The position numbers and the translations under genes were made by a program. A stretch of DNA of 40,720 nucleotides from contig NZ_JAAVLW010000016.1 in assembly GCF_013114835.1 (NCBI RefSeq), positions 1 through 40,720 of the forward strand. The letters run 5' to 3'. The stretch comes from Bradyrhizobium archetypum. GTDB lineage: Bacteria; Pseudomonadota; Alphaproteobacteria; Rhizobiales; Xanthobacteraceae. Shown piece after piece: positions 16,602-24,104 of this stretch. Numbering within the stretch: position 1 is the stretch's first letter; each line of letters opens with the position of its first letter. The notes under the pieces were generated by a model that searched no databases, was not told the origin of the DNA, and saw only the letters and a list, made by a program, of their open reading frames with translations.

Positions 16602-17333
16602 ATGAAACTACCGACATTGCTTGCCGCCATCGCGGTATTGTCATTCCCCGCCGCCACCCACGCGGCCGACATCACCGGCATTCCAAAAATCCGCGAAGGC
16701 GACCAGCTTCAGATCGGCAACACCCGCCTGCGCCTCGGCGGCATTGACGCACCGTCTGTCGATCAGCTCTGCCTCAACACCCAGGCTGAGCGCTGGACCT
16801 GCGGCGCCGCCGCGCGCGACGAACTGACAAAACGCTTCGGCGGAAAGAGCTGGACCTGCCAGACCAGAGGCGCAATCGATCGCCGCGGCCGCACCGTAGC
16901 GCGCTGCCAGGCCGACGGCGAGGACGTCCAGAAATGGCTGGTGTCGAACGGCTGGGCGCTGGCGCTGACGCGGGTGTCGCGCGACTACGAAGCCGACGAA
17001 AAGTCCGCGCGCGAGGCCAAGGCCGGGATGTGGCAGGGCGCCTTCATCGCGCCGTGGGATTGGCGCATCCGCAACAAGAAGACCGCGATCCTCGGCGCCG
17101 TGACGCCGCCTGAGCATGCAAGGGCCGTCCTCCTGGCGTCGGCATCCGGCCCGGTCGCGCCCTCGCCCGACTGCACCATCAAGGGCAATGTCAACCGTTC
17201 CGGCGAGTGCATCTATCATCAGCCAACGAGCCGCTGGTACGCGAAGATCCAGATGAAGATCTCAAAGGGTACGCGCTGGTTCTGCTCGGTCGAGGAAGCC
17301 GAAGCCGCCGGCTGCAGAGAGACACGGCGGTAG
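16602..17333 (+). CDS. Secreted staphylococcal-nuclease-like protein
   Basis: A 243-residue protein. Start ATG 16602 begins a signal peptide (MKLPTLLAAIAVLSFPAATHA, cleavage after about 21). A thermonuclease (SNase) fold covers about 25-155. The calcium and phosphate-binding residues appear kept (Asp34, Arg44, Asp49, Arg97 in DRRGR). However, the catalytic glutamate that normally ends the GIDAPE motif is Ser52 (GIDAPS), so nuclease activity is doubtful. A C-terminal module (about 190-243, IKGNVNRSGECIYHQP...WYAKIQM...RWFCSVEEAEAAGCR) is one I associate with rhizobial thermonuclease-family proteins and has four cysteines. It probably acts in the periplasm or outside the cell. No operon partner is visible. 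Confidence 0.85.
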   Translation: MKLPTLLAAIAVLSFPAATHAADITGIPKIREGDQLQIGNTRLRLGGIDAPSVDQLCLNTQAERWTCGAAARDELTKRFGGKSWTCQTRGAIDRRGRTVARCQADGEDVQKWLVSNGWALALTRVSRDYEADEKSAREAKAGMWQGAFIAPWDWRIRNKKTAILGAVTPPEHARAVLLASASGPVAPSPDCTIKGNVNRSGECIYHQPTSRWYAKIQMKISKGTRWFCSVEEAEAAGCRETRR

Positions 17334-17345
17334 TTTTTTCTTCAA

Positions 17346-17486
17346 CCTCGCCCCGCTTGCGGGGAGAGGTCGGATCACATCGACAGATGTGATCCGGGTG
17401 AGGGGGTACAGGTCTATCAATTGACATAGCACGCGCGGAGAGAGCCCCTCACCCCGACCCTCTCCCCGTAAAGGACGGGGAGAGGG
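17346..17486. repeat. Composite palindromic intergenic repeat, copy 2
   Basis: The ends are inverted CCTCGCCCCGCTTGCGGGG / GGACGGGGAGAGGG. An inner hairpin (CGGATCACATC / GATGTGATCCG) and the block GAGAGCCCCTCACCCC are shared with copies 1 and 3. It begins 12 bp after the nuclease-like gene and runs up to the GTG start of the LssY-domain gene. Confidence 0.75.
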
Positions 17487-17487
17487 A

Positions 17488-18327
17488 GTGGCACCCGATC
17501 AACGCGTCGAAAAGCAGTTACGGCGGCAGCGGCGCGGCGGGTTGCGTCGCGCCTTGACGCTCACGCTCGTCATCCTCGGCGGCTACGGCCTGCTCGCCTA
17601 TCTGGTGCTGCCGGGCTTCTGGACACATTACGAGCATCAGCGCGGGCTCGCCGAGATGCCGATGGTGACGCGCACCGCGCAAGGCATTCCCGGCGATCCC
17701 CTGAATGTCGGGCTGATCGGCGACATCAGCGACGTCGTCTGCGCGATGCATCAGGCCGGCTGGTACCCGGCCGACCGGATCACGCTGAAATCCTCGATCG
17801 AGATCATCGGCAGCGTACTGCTCGATCGTCCCTACAAGGACGCGCCGGTGAGCAATCTTTATTATCTGGGCCGCCGCGAGGATCTCGCCTATGAAAAGCC
17901 GATCGGCACCAGCGCCGACCGGCGCAACCATGTGCGCTACTGGAAGGTGCTGGAAAGCGGCGTGGAAAAGCGACCGGTCTGGCTCGGCGCGGCCACGGAA
18001 GATCGCGGCGTCGGCGTCAGCAAATATACTGGCGCAGTCACGCACCACATCTCGGCCGATCTCGACGCCGAGCGCGCGCTGCTTGCGAGCGATCTGGCAA
18101 ACGCCGGCGTGGTGGAGGCGAAATACCAGGTCACCGGCATCGGCCCCACGATCGCGGGGCGGAATGGCGGCGGCGACCTCTATTACACCGACGGTGAAAT
18201 CTGGGTGCTGCGGCTGGTCGAAGCCTGCAAGAAGCGCACGGAGCCGGCCGTGACGATCCCGAGCCCGCCGGCGACCGAATTGAAGGATCAGATCTGGCGC
18301 GCGATTGCCGATACGGTGGGGAAATAG
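17488..18327 (+). CDS. LssY C-terminal domain protein
   Basis: A 279-residue protein. A basic N-terminus (QLRRQRRGGLRR) precedes one transmembrane helix (about 23-46). The remaining 230 residues match the LssY C-terminal domain: DPLNVGLIGDISDVVCAMHQAGWYPADRITLKSS, then LDRPYKDAPVSNLYYLGRREDLAYEKPIG and HVRYWK. LssY was named for a Legionella type I secretion locus, but the domain's molecular role is unknown. Here it would face the periplasm. The only reasonable starts are GTG 17488 or TTG codons just downstream (17542, 17554). With GTG, the purine-rich GGGGAGAGGGA that could serve as ribosome binding site belongs to the end of the palindromic repeat and almost touches the start. Confidence 0.8.
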   Translation: MAPDQRVEKQLRRQRRGGLRRALTLTLVILGGYGLLAYLVLPGFWTHYEHQRGLAEMPMVTRTAQGIPGDPLNVGLIGDISDVVCAMHQAGWYPADRITLKSSIEIIGSVLLDRPYKDAPVSNLYYLGRREDLAYEKPIGTSADRRNHVRYWKVLESGVEKRPVWLGAATEDRGVGVSKYTGAVTHHISADLDAERALLASDLANAGVVEAKYQVTGIGPTIAGRNGGGDLYYTDGEIWVLRLVEACKKRTEPAVTIPSPPATELKDQIWRAIADTVGK

Positions 18328-18340
18328 GCCATCGCATCAT

Positions 18341-18450
18341 GCGAGCCGCGGAGCAATCAGAGCAATTTGATCTTTTTGCGGCTCTGGATTGCTTCGCGGA
18401 GCCTGTCATCGGGCGCACATTTTTGTGCGACCCGGTGGCTCGCAATGACG
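18341..18450. repeat. Dispersed palindromic repeat
   Basis: The segment begins GCGAGCCGCGGAGCAATC and ends GGTGGCTCGCAATGACG, so the ends are partly inverted. The middle (GGATTGCTTCGCGGAGCCTG) is related to the arms of the palindrome at 23958-24030. I take it for a diverged member of the same dispersed repeat group. Confidence 0.55.
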
Positions 18451-18523
18451 GTTCCGATCGAATATTATCCGATGAACCCTCACGCTTCGATTCCGCGTGC
18501 TTGCCCATAAGGAAAACCAACAA

Positions 18524-19708
18524 ATGACCGTTCGCGCGGGCCGGGAATTTCTGGCCATCCCGGGGCCCACCACCATGCCCGACGAAGTGCTGCAGGCGAT
18601 GCATCGCCCGGCGCTCGACATCTATTCCAGCCAGATGGTGGAATTGACCGAAAGCCTGCTCGCCGATCTGTCGAAACTGTTCGCGACCGAGGGCAAATCC
18701 TACATCTACATTGCCAACGGCCATGGCGCGTGGGAGGCGACGCTGTCCAACGTGCTGTCACGCGGCGACAAGCTGCTGGTGCTGGAGAGCGGACGTTTTG
18801 CGATTGGCTGGGGTCAGGCCGCCGCCGCGATGGGCGCCGAGGTCGAAGTGCTGAAAGGCGACTGGCGCCGCGCGGTCCGCGCGAGCGAGGTCGAGGCACG
18901 GCTGAGGCAGGACAAGGAGCACAGCATCAAGGCGATCGTCGCGGTGCAGGTCGATACCGCATCCGGCGCCTATAACGACATCGAAGCAATCGGCAAGGCG
19001 ATCAAGGCGTCCGGCCATCCGGCCCTGTTCATGGTCGACACCGTCGCTTCGCTCGGCTGCATGCCGTTCGAGATGGACAAATGGGGCATCGATGTCGCGA
19101 TGTCCGGTTCGCAGAAGGGCCTGATGACGCCGCCCGGCCTCGGCTTCGTCGCCGCCAACGAGCGCGCCCTGGAAGTGCACAAGAAGGCCAATTTGCGCAC
19201 GCCCTATTGGGACTGGACCGAGCGCGAAGGCACCGAACACTACCGCAAATATGCCGGCACCGCGCCGGTGCACCTGTTGTTCGCGCTGCGCAAGGCGATC
19301 GACATGCTGCAGACGGAAGGACTGGAGAATGCGTTCCAGCGGCATCGCTTGCTCGGCGAAGCGGTGCGCCGCGCCGTGGCGGTGTGGAGCGAGGGCCAGG
19401 TGCTCGGCTTCAACGTCATGGAGGCCAATGAGCGCTCCAACACCGTGACGACGGTGACGATGAACGGTCACGATCCTTTGGCGCTGCAGCGCTACTGCAA
19501 GGAGAAGTGCGGCGTGGTGCTCGGCACCGGCATCGGCGATCTCTCCGGCCAGGCCTTTCGCATCGCCCATATGGGCCACGTGAATGCGCCGATGATTTTG
19601 GGCACGCTCGGCGTCGTCGAGGTCGGCCTCAATGCGCTCGGCATCCCTCACGGCAAGGGCGGGACCGAAGCGGCGATCGAATATCTCGGCGAGAACGTAG
19701 CGGCATAA
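18524..19708 (+). CDS. Serine/alanine-glyoxylate aminotransferase family protein
   Basis: A 394-residue class V aminotransferase. Start ATG 18524 has AAGGAAAA upstream. The PLP lysine is Lys198 in SGSQKGLMTPPGLGF, a signature of the serine-glyoxylate / alanine-glyoxylate group. The N-terminal GREFLAIPGPTTMPDEVLQAM and the phosphate-holding NGHGAWEATLSN agree, as does the Asp that pairs with the cofactor (VDTVASLG). It would move an amino group from serine or alanine to glyoxylate, making glycine in the cytoplasm. The closely related 2-aminoethylphosphonate aminotransferase cannot be fully excluded, because an ABC importer of the type that carries iron or phosphonates follows 194 bp downstream. 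A repeat in that gap suggests separate transcription. Confidence 0.87.
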   Translation: MTVRAGREFLAIPGPTTMPDEVLQAMHRPALDIYSSQMVELTESLLADLSKLFATEGKSYIYIANGHGAWEATLSNVLSRGDKLLVLESGRFAIGWGQAAAAMGAEVEVLKGDWRRAVRASEVEARLRQDKEHSIKAIVAVQVDTASGAYNDIEAIGKAIKASGHPALFMVDTVASLGCMPFEMDKWGIDVAMSGSQKGLMTPPGLGFVAANERALEVHKKANLRTPYWDWTEREGTEHYRKYAGTAPVHLLFALRKAIDMLQTEGLENAFQRHRLLGEAVRRAVAVWSEGQVLGFNVMEANERSNTVTTVTMNGHDPLALQRYCKEKCGVVLGTGIGDLSGQAFRIAHMGHVNAPMILGTLGVVEVGLNALGIPHGKGGTEAAIEYLGENVAA

Positions 19709-19713
19709 AAATT

Positions 19714-19775
19714 GTCATCCCTGCGAACGCAGGCACCCATAACCACGATTTCACATTGTGAGAGACGCCGTCTCC
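19714..19775. repeat. Dispersed repeat with CCTGCG/CGCAGG hairpin
   Basis: GTCATCCCTGCGAACGCAGG contains the perfect hairpin at 19720-19733. The tail (CACCCATAACCACGATTTCA) matches, from memory, a repeat common in bradyrhizobial genomes. A truncated inverted copy is at 13444-13470. Confidence 0.55.
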
Positions 19776-19902
19776 TGGCAGGAACGACGCCATCGCAATT
19801 TCTTTCCCAGCGCAACTCTCTTTCCGAACCGGCATTACTGCGTATACTGGCATACCAAGCCGGGCGCTGATCCGTGCAGGAACAAGGGTGGGAGTGAGGC
19901 GA

Positions 19903-20964
19903 TTGGCGTCCGTTGATTTACGCGGCCTGACCAAGCGATTTGGTGCGCTTGCGGTGGTCGATAACGTCTCACTCAAGATCGATCATGGGCAATTGGTCTG
20001 CCTGCTCGGGCCCTCGGGCTGCGGCAAGACGACGACGCTGCGGCTGATCGCGGGTTTTCTGGAACCTTCCGACGGCGAGATCCGTGTCGGCGACCGGCTG
20101 GTGTCGTCACGCGCGCGCACGCTGCCGCCCGAGCAGCGCAACATGTCGATGATTTTCCAGAGCTACGCGCTGTGGCCGCACATGACGGTGACGGAAAACA
20201 TTGTCTACGGTTTGCGCCTGCGCAAGCTCGACCGCGACACGATTGCGAAAAAGCTGGCCGCGATCCTCGCCACGACAAAACTCGAGGCGCTGGCGCAACG
20301 CTATCCCGGCGAACTCTCCGGCGGGCAGCAGCAGCGCGTGGCGCTGGCGCGCGCGTTGATTGTCGAGCCGGAAACGCTGTTGCTCGACGAGCCGCTCTCC
20401 AATCTCGACGCCAATTTGCGCGAGGAGATGCGGTTCGAAATCCGCCGGCTGCACGACCAATATCGCTACACCACCGTCTACGTCACCCACGACCAGTCCG
20501 AGGCCATGACCACGGCCGACCTGATCGCGGTGATGAACGGCGGCCGAATCGACCAGCTCGGCACGCCCGAGGACATCTATGCGCGGCCGGAATCCGAATT
20601 CGTCGCGCGCTTCATCGGCGCCAGCAATGTCATCAAGGGCACCGCGCGCGACGCCAACCACGTCGCCTTTGCGGGGGCGACGCTGAAGGTGGTCGGCGCG
20701 CCGCTCGCCGCAGGCCAGGCTGCCACAGTCGCGATCCGGCAGCATGACATTGCTCTCTCCACGCAGCCGCCGGCGTCATCAGAGAACGCGATCAAGGCGG
20801 TCGTCACGCGGCAGGTCTATCTCGGCGCCTCGCGCGACTACATGGTGGAGGTGGCCGACGGCAGCAGCCTGCGCGCCACCACGCCGACCGAGACCAACGT
20901 GCCGAAGGGCGGCGAGGTCTGGCTGACGCTGCCCTCCGAGCGCTGCCGAGCGCTCGGCCGATAA
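19903..20964 (+). CDS. ABC importer ATPase (iron/spermidine/phosphonate type)
   Basis: A cytoplasmic ATPase of about 353 residues. Walker A is GPSGCGKTT, the signature is LSGGQQQR, Walker B is LLLDEPLSNLD, and the switch His is in VYVTHDQSEAMT. A C-terminal TOBE domain (about 270-350) is typical of the Fbp/Pot/Phn subfamily. The start is uncertain: TTG 19903 (MASVDLRGLTKRF, the family-like N-terminus) has GGGAG at 8-base spacing, while GTG 19894 and GTG 19888 are alternatives with AAGGG upstream. It energises the importer with the binding protein 22 bp downstream and the fused permease after that. Confidence 0.88.
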   Translation: MASVDLRGLTKRFGALAVVDNVSLKIDHGQLVCLLGPSGCGKTTTLRLIAGFLEPSDGEIRVGDRLVSSRARTLPPEQRNMSMIFQSYALWPHMTVTENIVYGLRLRKLDRDTIAKKLAAILATTKLEALAQRYPGELSGGQQQRVALARALIVEPETLLLDEPLSNLDANLREEMRFEIRRLHDQYRYTTVYVTHDQSEAMTTADLIAVMNGGRIDQLGTPEDIYARPESEFVARFIGASNVIKGTARDANHVAFAGATLKVVGAPLAAGQAATVAIRQHDIALSTQPPASSENAIKAVVTRQVYLGASRDYMVEVADGSSLRATTPTETNVPKGGEVWLTLPSERCRALGR

Positions 20965-20986
20965 GAACGAAGAACAGGAGTACGCG

Positions 20987-22054
20987 ATGAAAGGACGAAA
21001 GCTTTCGCGACGCGACATCCTGCACGGCTCGGCGGCGCTGGCAGCCGGAAGCGTATTCGCCTCGCCGGTTCGTGCCCAGGCGCCCGAGCCGGTCGCGATC
21101 ACGCCTGCGCTGGTGGAGGCGGCGAAGAGGGAAGGCAAGCTGATCTTCTATTCCTCGATGGACCTGCCGATCGGCGAAAAGCTCGGCAAGGCATTTGAGG
21201 CCGCCTTTCCGGGCGTCGCCATCCAGATTGAGCGCTCCGGTTCGGAGCGGCTATTTCAGCGCATCGACCAGGAATTCGGAAGCAACATTCACGCCGCAGA
21301 CGTGATCAACACCTCCGATGCATCGCACATCATCACCTGGAAGCGGAAAGGCTGGCTGGCCCCCTTTGTGCCGGAGGACGTCGCCAAACATTTTCTCGCT
21401 GAATACCGCGATCCCGACGGCAAGTCCGCGACCTCGCGCATCCATTTGTCGTCGATCGCCTACAACACCAACCTCGTGAAGCCCGAAGACGCGCCGAAGA
21501 GTTTTGCCGACCTGCTCGATCCCAAATGGGCGGGCAAAATGGTCAAGGGCCATCCGGCCTATAGCGGCACCATCATGACCGCGACCTTCCAGATGGTACG
21601 CGAACTCGGCTGGGAATACATGGAGAAGCTGTCGAAGCAGCGCGTGATGCAAGTGCAGTCGTCGACCGATCCGCCGAAGAAACCTTCGCTCGGCGAGCGG
21701 GCGGTGATGGTCGACGGCAATGAATACGGCGTCGTGCTGTTGAAGGAAGCCGGTCAGCCGGTCGAGCCTGTCTACCCGGCCGAGGGTGCGCCGACGATCT
21801 CGGGCCCGACAGCCATCTTTGCATCGGCGCCGCATCCAAACGCCGCGCGCCTGTTCCAGGCCTGGTTCCATACGCGCGAGACCCAGCAGTTCTTTACCGA
21901 CTTCACCGCGCAATATTCAGTTCACGCGCAGGTGCTGTCGAAGCCGGGCCGGCGCAAGATCTCCGACATCAAGCTGATGAAGGAGGATGCGCAGGGCGTG
22001 GAGAAGATGACGGAAGAAATCAAGACGCGGTATGCGCGGCTGTTTCGGGTTTGA
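20987..22054 (+). CDS. ABC extracellular solute-binding protein (family 1, iron/AEP type)
   Basis: A 355-residue protein with start ATG 20987 after AACAGGAG. The N-terminus has a twin-arginine motif (SRRDIL) followed by a hydrophobic stretch and the AQA cleavage site (about 31), so it is probably exported folded by Tat. The mature part has the family opening (AAKREGKLIFYSSMDLPIGEKLGKAFEAAFPGVAIQIERSGSERLFQRI) used by FbpA/AfuA/PhnS-like proteins. The double tyrosine pair that binds ferric iron in FbpA is not evident near the C-terminus, so a non-iron ligand is possible. It lies between the ATPase and the permease of one importer. Confidence 0.87.
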   Translation: MKGRKLSRRDILHGSAALAAGSVFASPVRAQAPEPVAITPALVEAAKREGKLIFYSSMDLPIGEKLGKAFEAAFPGVAIQIERSGSERLFQRIDQEFGSNIHAADVINTSDASHIITWKRKGWLAPFVPEDVAKHFLAEYRDPDGKSATSRIHLSSIAYNTNLVKPEDAPKSFADLLDPKWAGKMVKGHPAYSGTIMTATFQMVRELGWEYMEKLSKQRVMQVQSSTDPPKKPSLGERAVMVDGNEYGVVLLKEAGQPVEPVYPAEGAPTISGPTAIFASAPHPNAARLFQAWFHTRETQQFFTDFTAQYSVHAQVLSKPGRRKISDIKLMKEDAQGVEKMTEEIKTRYARLFRV

Positions 22055-22083
22055 GGATGCAAGGAGTGACACACGCTGTCCTG

Positions 22084-22214
22084 CCTCGCCCCGCCTGCGG
22101 GGAGAGGCCGACGCGCATTGAAAGATGCGCGGCGGGTGAGGGGGCCTCCGCGAGTCCGAATGTGCGGTGAGAGCCCCCCACCCCACCCCTCTCCCCGCAA
22201 GGGCGGGGCGAGGG
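22084..22214. repeat. Composite palindromic intergenic repeat, copy 3
   Basis: The ends are inverted CCTCGCCCCGCCTGCGGGG / GGGCGGGGCGAGGG. An inner hairpin GACGCGCATTG / AAAGATGCGC and the block GAGAGCCCCCCACCCC match copies 1 and 2. It is inserted between the binding-protein and permease genes of an ABC importer, so it is probably transcribed and may alter relative expression. Confidence 0.75.
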
Positions 22215-22240
22215 AGCCGCAGCACGCCCGTGGAAATGAC

Positions 22241-23953
22241 ATGACCATCACCACCACCGACACACCCAAACGCCGCCGCGACCTCACCCGCCCCATCCTG
22301 TGGCTGTTCGCGGCTTTCATGACCGTGCTGATCGTGCTGCCGCTGTCGTGGCTGGTGGTGTTCGCCTTCACCGACAAGGCGCGCTATCCGACGCTGCAGA
22401 ATTTCGTCACGCTGTTCACCGATCCCGCGTTCCTCGATCCGCTGCTGACAACCGGCATCATCGCCACCACATCGGCGGTGATATGCTGCCTTGTTGCCGC
22501 TCCGATCGGCTGGCTGGTGTCCCGCACCGACATGCCCGGGCGGCAGATCATCCGCGCGCTGGTGACGGCGTCCTTTGTCACTCCGCCATTTCTTGGCGCG
22601 GTCGCCTGGGAACTGCTGGCGGCGCCCAACAGCGGCATGCTGAACCAGCTCTATCGCTATCTCACCGGCGCCGAAGATCCCTTGTTCGACATCTATTCGC
22701 TGACCGGGCTGATCTTCGTGATTTCCTGCTATACATTTCCGTTCGTCTTCGTGCTGGTTGCGAACGCGCTCGACAACATGCCGGGCGAACTGGAAGACGC
22801 TTCCGCCATTCTCGGCGGCAGGGCCTGGACCACGGCGCGGCGGGTTACGATTCCGCTGGCGCTGCCGGCCCTGGTCGCCGGCGCGCTGATCGCGTTCCTG
22901 CAGGCGATGACATTGTTCGGATCGCCCGCCATCCTGGCGCTGCCGGCGGGCTTTCACATTATGACGACGAAGATCTGGAGCCTGTTTCAGTATCCGCCGA
23001 AACTGGAACTCGCCGCCGCAGCCGCCGTGCCGTTGCTGGTGCTGACGATCCTCTTGCTGCAGGGCCAGAAATTCCTGCTCGGCCGCCGCGGCTTCTCCGT
23101 GGTCGGCGGCAAATATGGCCCGCCGCGGCCGGTCGAAATGGGAGGCTGGCGCTGGGCGGCGCTGGCGTTCTGCCTCATCGTGCTGCTCAATCCGGTGTTC
23201 CTGCCCTATTTCGCGCTGCTGAATGCGGCGTTTTCGCCGAACGCGACCACGCTGGTGACGCCGTCGACGGCGACGCTGCACAACATTGTCTTTGTCTTCA
23301 CCGAATTGTCGTCGACCCAGCTTGCGCTGAAGAACACGGTGATCCTGGGCGCATCGACCGCCACCGTCGGCACGATTCTCGCGCTCGTGGTCGCCTATGT
23401 CACGACCCGCCGCGTGATCGCGAGCCACCGCATGCTCGGCTTTCTCGCCACCGCGCCGGTCGCCGTGCCCGGCATCGTGCTCGGCGTAGGATTATTCCTG
23501 AGCTACACGCGGCCGCCCTTCGTGCTCTATGGCACGCTGTGGATCCTGCTGCTGGCATTCCTCACCATCAATCTCCCTTCGGCCTATCAGCAATTGCAGG
23601 CGGCATTTGCGACCATTCACCCCGAACTGGAAGATGCCAGCCGCATCCTCGGGGCGACGCGATTGCAATCGCTGCGCCAGATCACCGCGCCGCTGCTTCG
23701 CACCGGCGTGATCGCGACCTGGTGCTTCATCTTCATCGGCGTGATGCGCGAACTGTCCGCCGCGATCGTGCTGTTCACCTCGCAGACCAAGGTGCTGTCG
23801 GTCCTGATCTACGACCTCAACGAAAGCGGTGACCTCGCCGCAATCTCGGTGCTTGGCATCGCCATGCTGGTCATCACCTTTGCGGTGGTGCTCGCAGTGA
23901 ACCGAATCCCGATATTCGGCGGCGGCGCCGGAGCGAGGCTAAGGAATAGTTAG
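22241..23953 (+). CDS. ABC importer permease, two fused halves (FbpB-like)
   Basis: A 570-residue membrane protein with start ATG 22241. It has about twelve transmembrane helices in two homologous halves. Each half carries the EAA-type loop that docks on the ATPase (ELEDASAILGGRAWTTARRVTIPLALPALVAG in the first, ELEDASRILGATRLQSLRQITAPLLRTGVIA in the second). Fused permeases of this kind belong to ferric iron, thiamine and phosphonate importers. It completes the transporter with the ATPase (19903-20964) and the binding protein (20987-22054). A 131-bp palindromic repeat separates it from the binding-protein gene. Confidence 0.92.
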   Translation: MTITTTDTPKRRRDLTRPILWLFAAFMTVLIVLPLSWLVVFAFTDKARYPTLQNFVTLFTDPAFLDPLLTTGIIATTSAVICCLVAAPIGWLVSRTDMPGRQIIRALVTASFVTPPFLGAVAWELLAAPNSGMLNQLYRYLTGAEDPLFDIYSLTGLIFVISCYTFPFVFVLVANALDNMPGELEDASAILGGRAWTTARRVTIPLALPALVAGALIAFLQAMTLFGSPAILALPAGFHIMTTKIWSLFQYPPKLELAAAAAVPLLVLTILLLQGQKFLLGRRGFSVVGGKYGPPRPVEMGGWRWAALAFCLIVLLNPVFLPYFALLNAAFSPNATTLVTPSTATLHNIVFVFTELSSTQLALKNTVILGASTATVGTILALVVAYVTTRRVIASHRMLGFLATAPVAVPGIVLGVGLFLSYTRPPFVLYGTLWILLLAFLTINLPSAYQQLQAAFATIHPELEDASRILGATRLQSLRQITAPLLRTGVIATWCFIFIGVMRELSAAIVLFTSQTKVLSVLIYDLNESGDLAAISVLGIAMLVITFAVVLAVNRIPIFGGGAGARLRNS

Positions 23954-23957
23954 CTGC

Positions 23958-24030
23958 CGTCATTGCGAGCGAAGCGAAGCAATCCATAGTTCGGCTTGGG
24001 GAGAGATGGATTGCTTCGCTCGCAATGACG
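23958..24030. repeat. Long palindromic repeat
   Basis: The left arm 23958-23986 and right arm 24007-24030 are complementary except for an extra GCGAA in the left arm. The shared core is TGGATTGCTTCGCTCGCAAT on the right. The loop is 20 bases. It lies 4 bp past the permease stop and could end transcription. The sequence type is widespread in alphaproteobacterial genomes. Confidence 0.75.
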
Positions 24031-24104
24031 ACCTGCGGGCCTCTGGTAATCCACCCCATTTAAACCGATATAAGGCTTCAATTCCGGAGCCATATGAGGA
24101 CCGC

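Noticed and set aside
24006..24104. Earlier ATG start for the S9 peptidase
   Set aside because: The extra 33 codons begin inside the 23958-24030 palindrome. GTG 24105 has GAGGA upstream.
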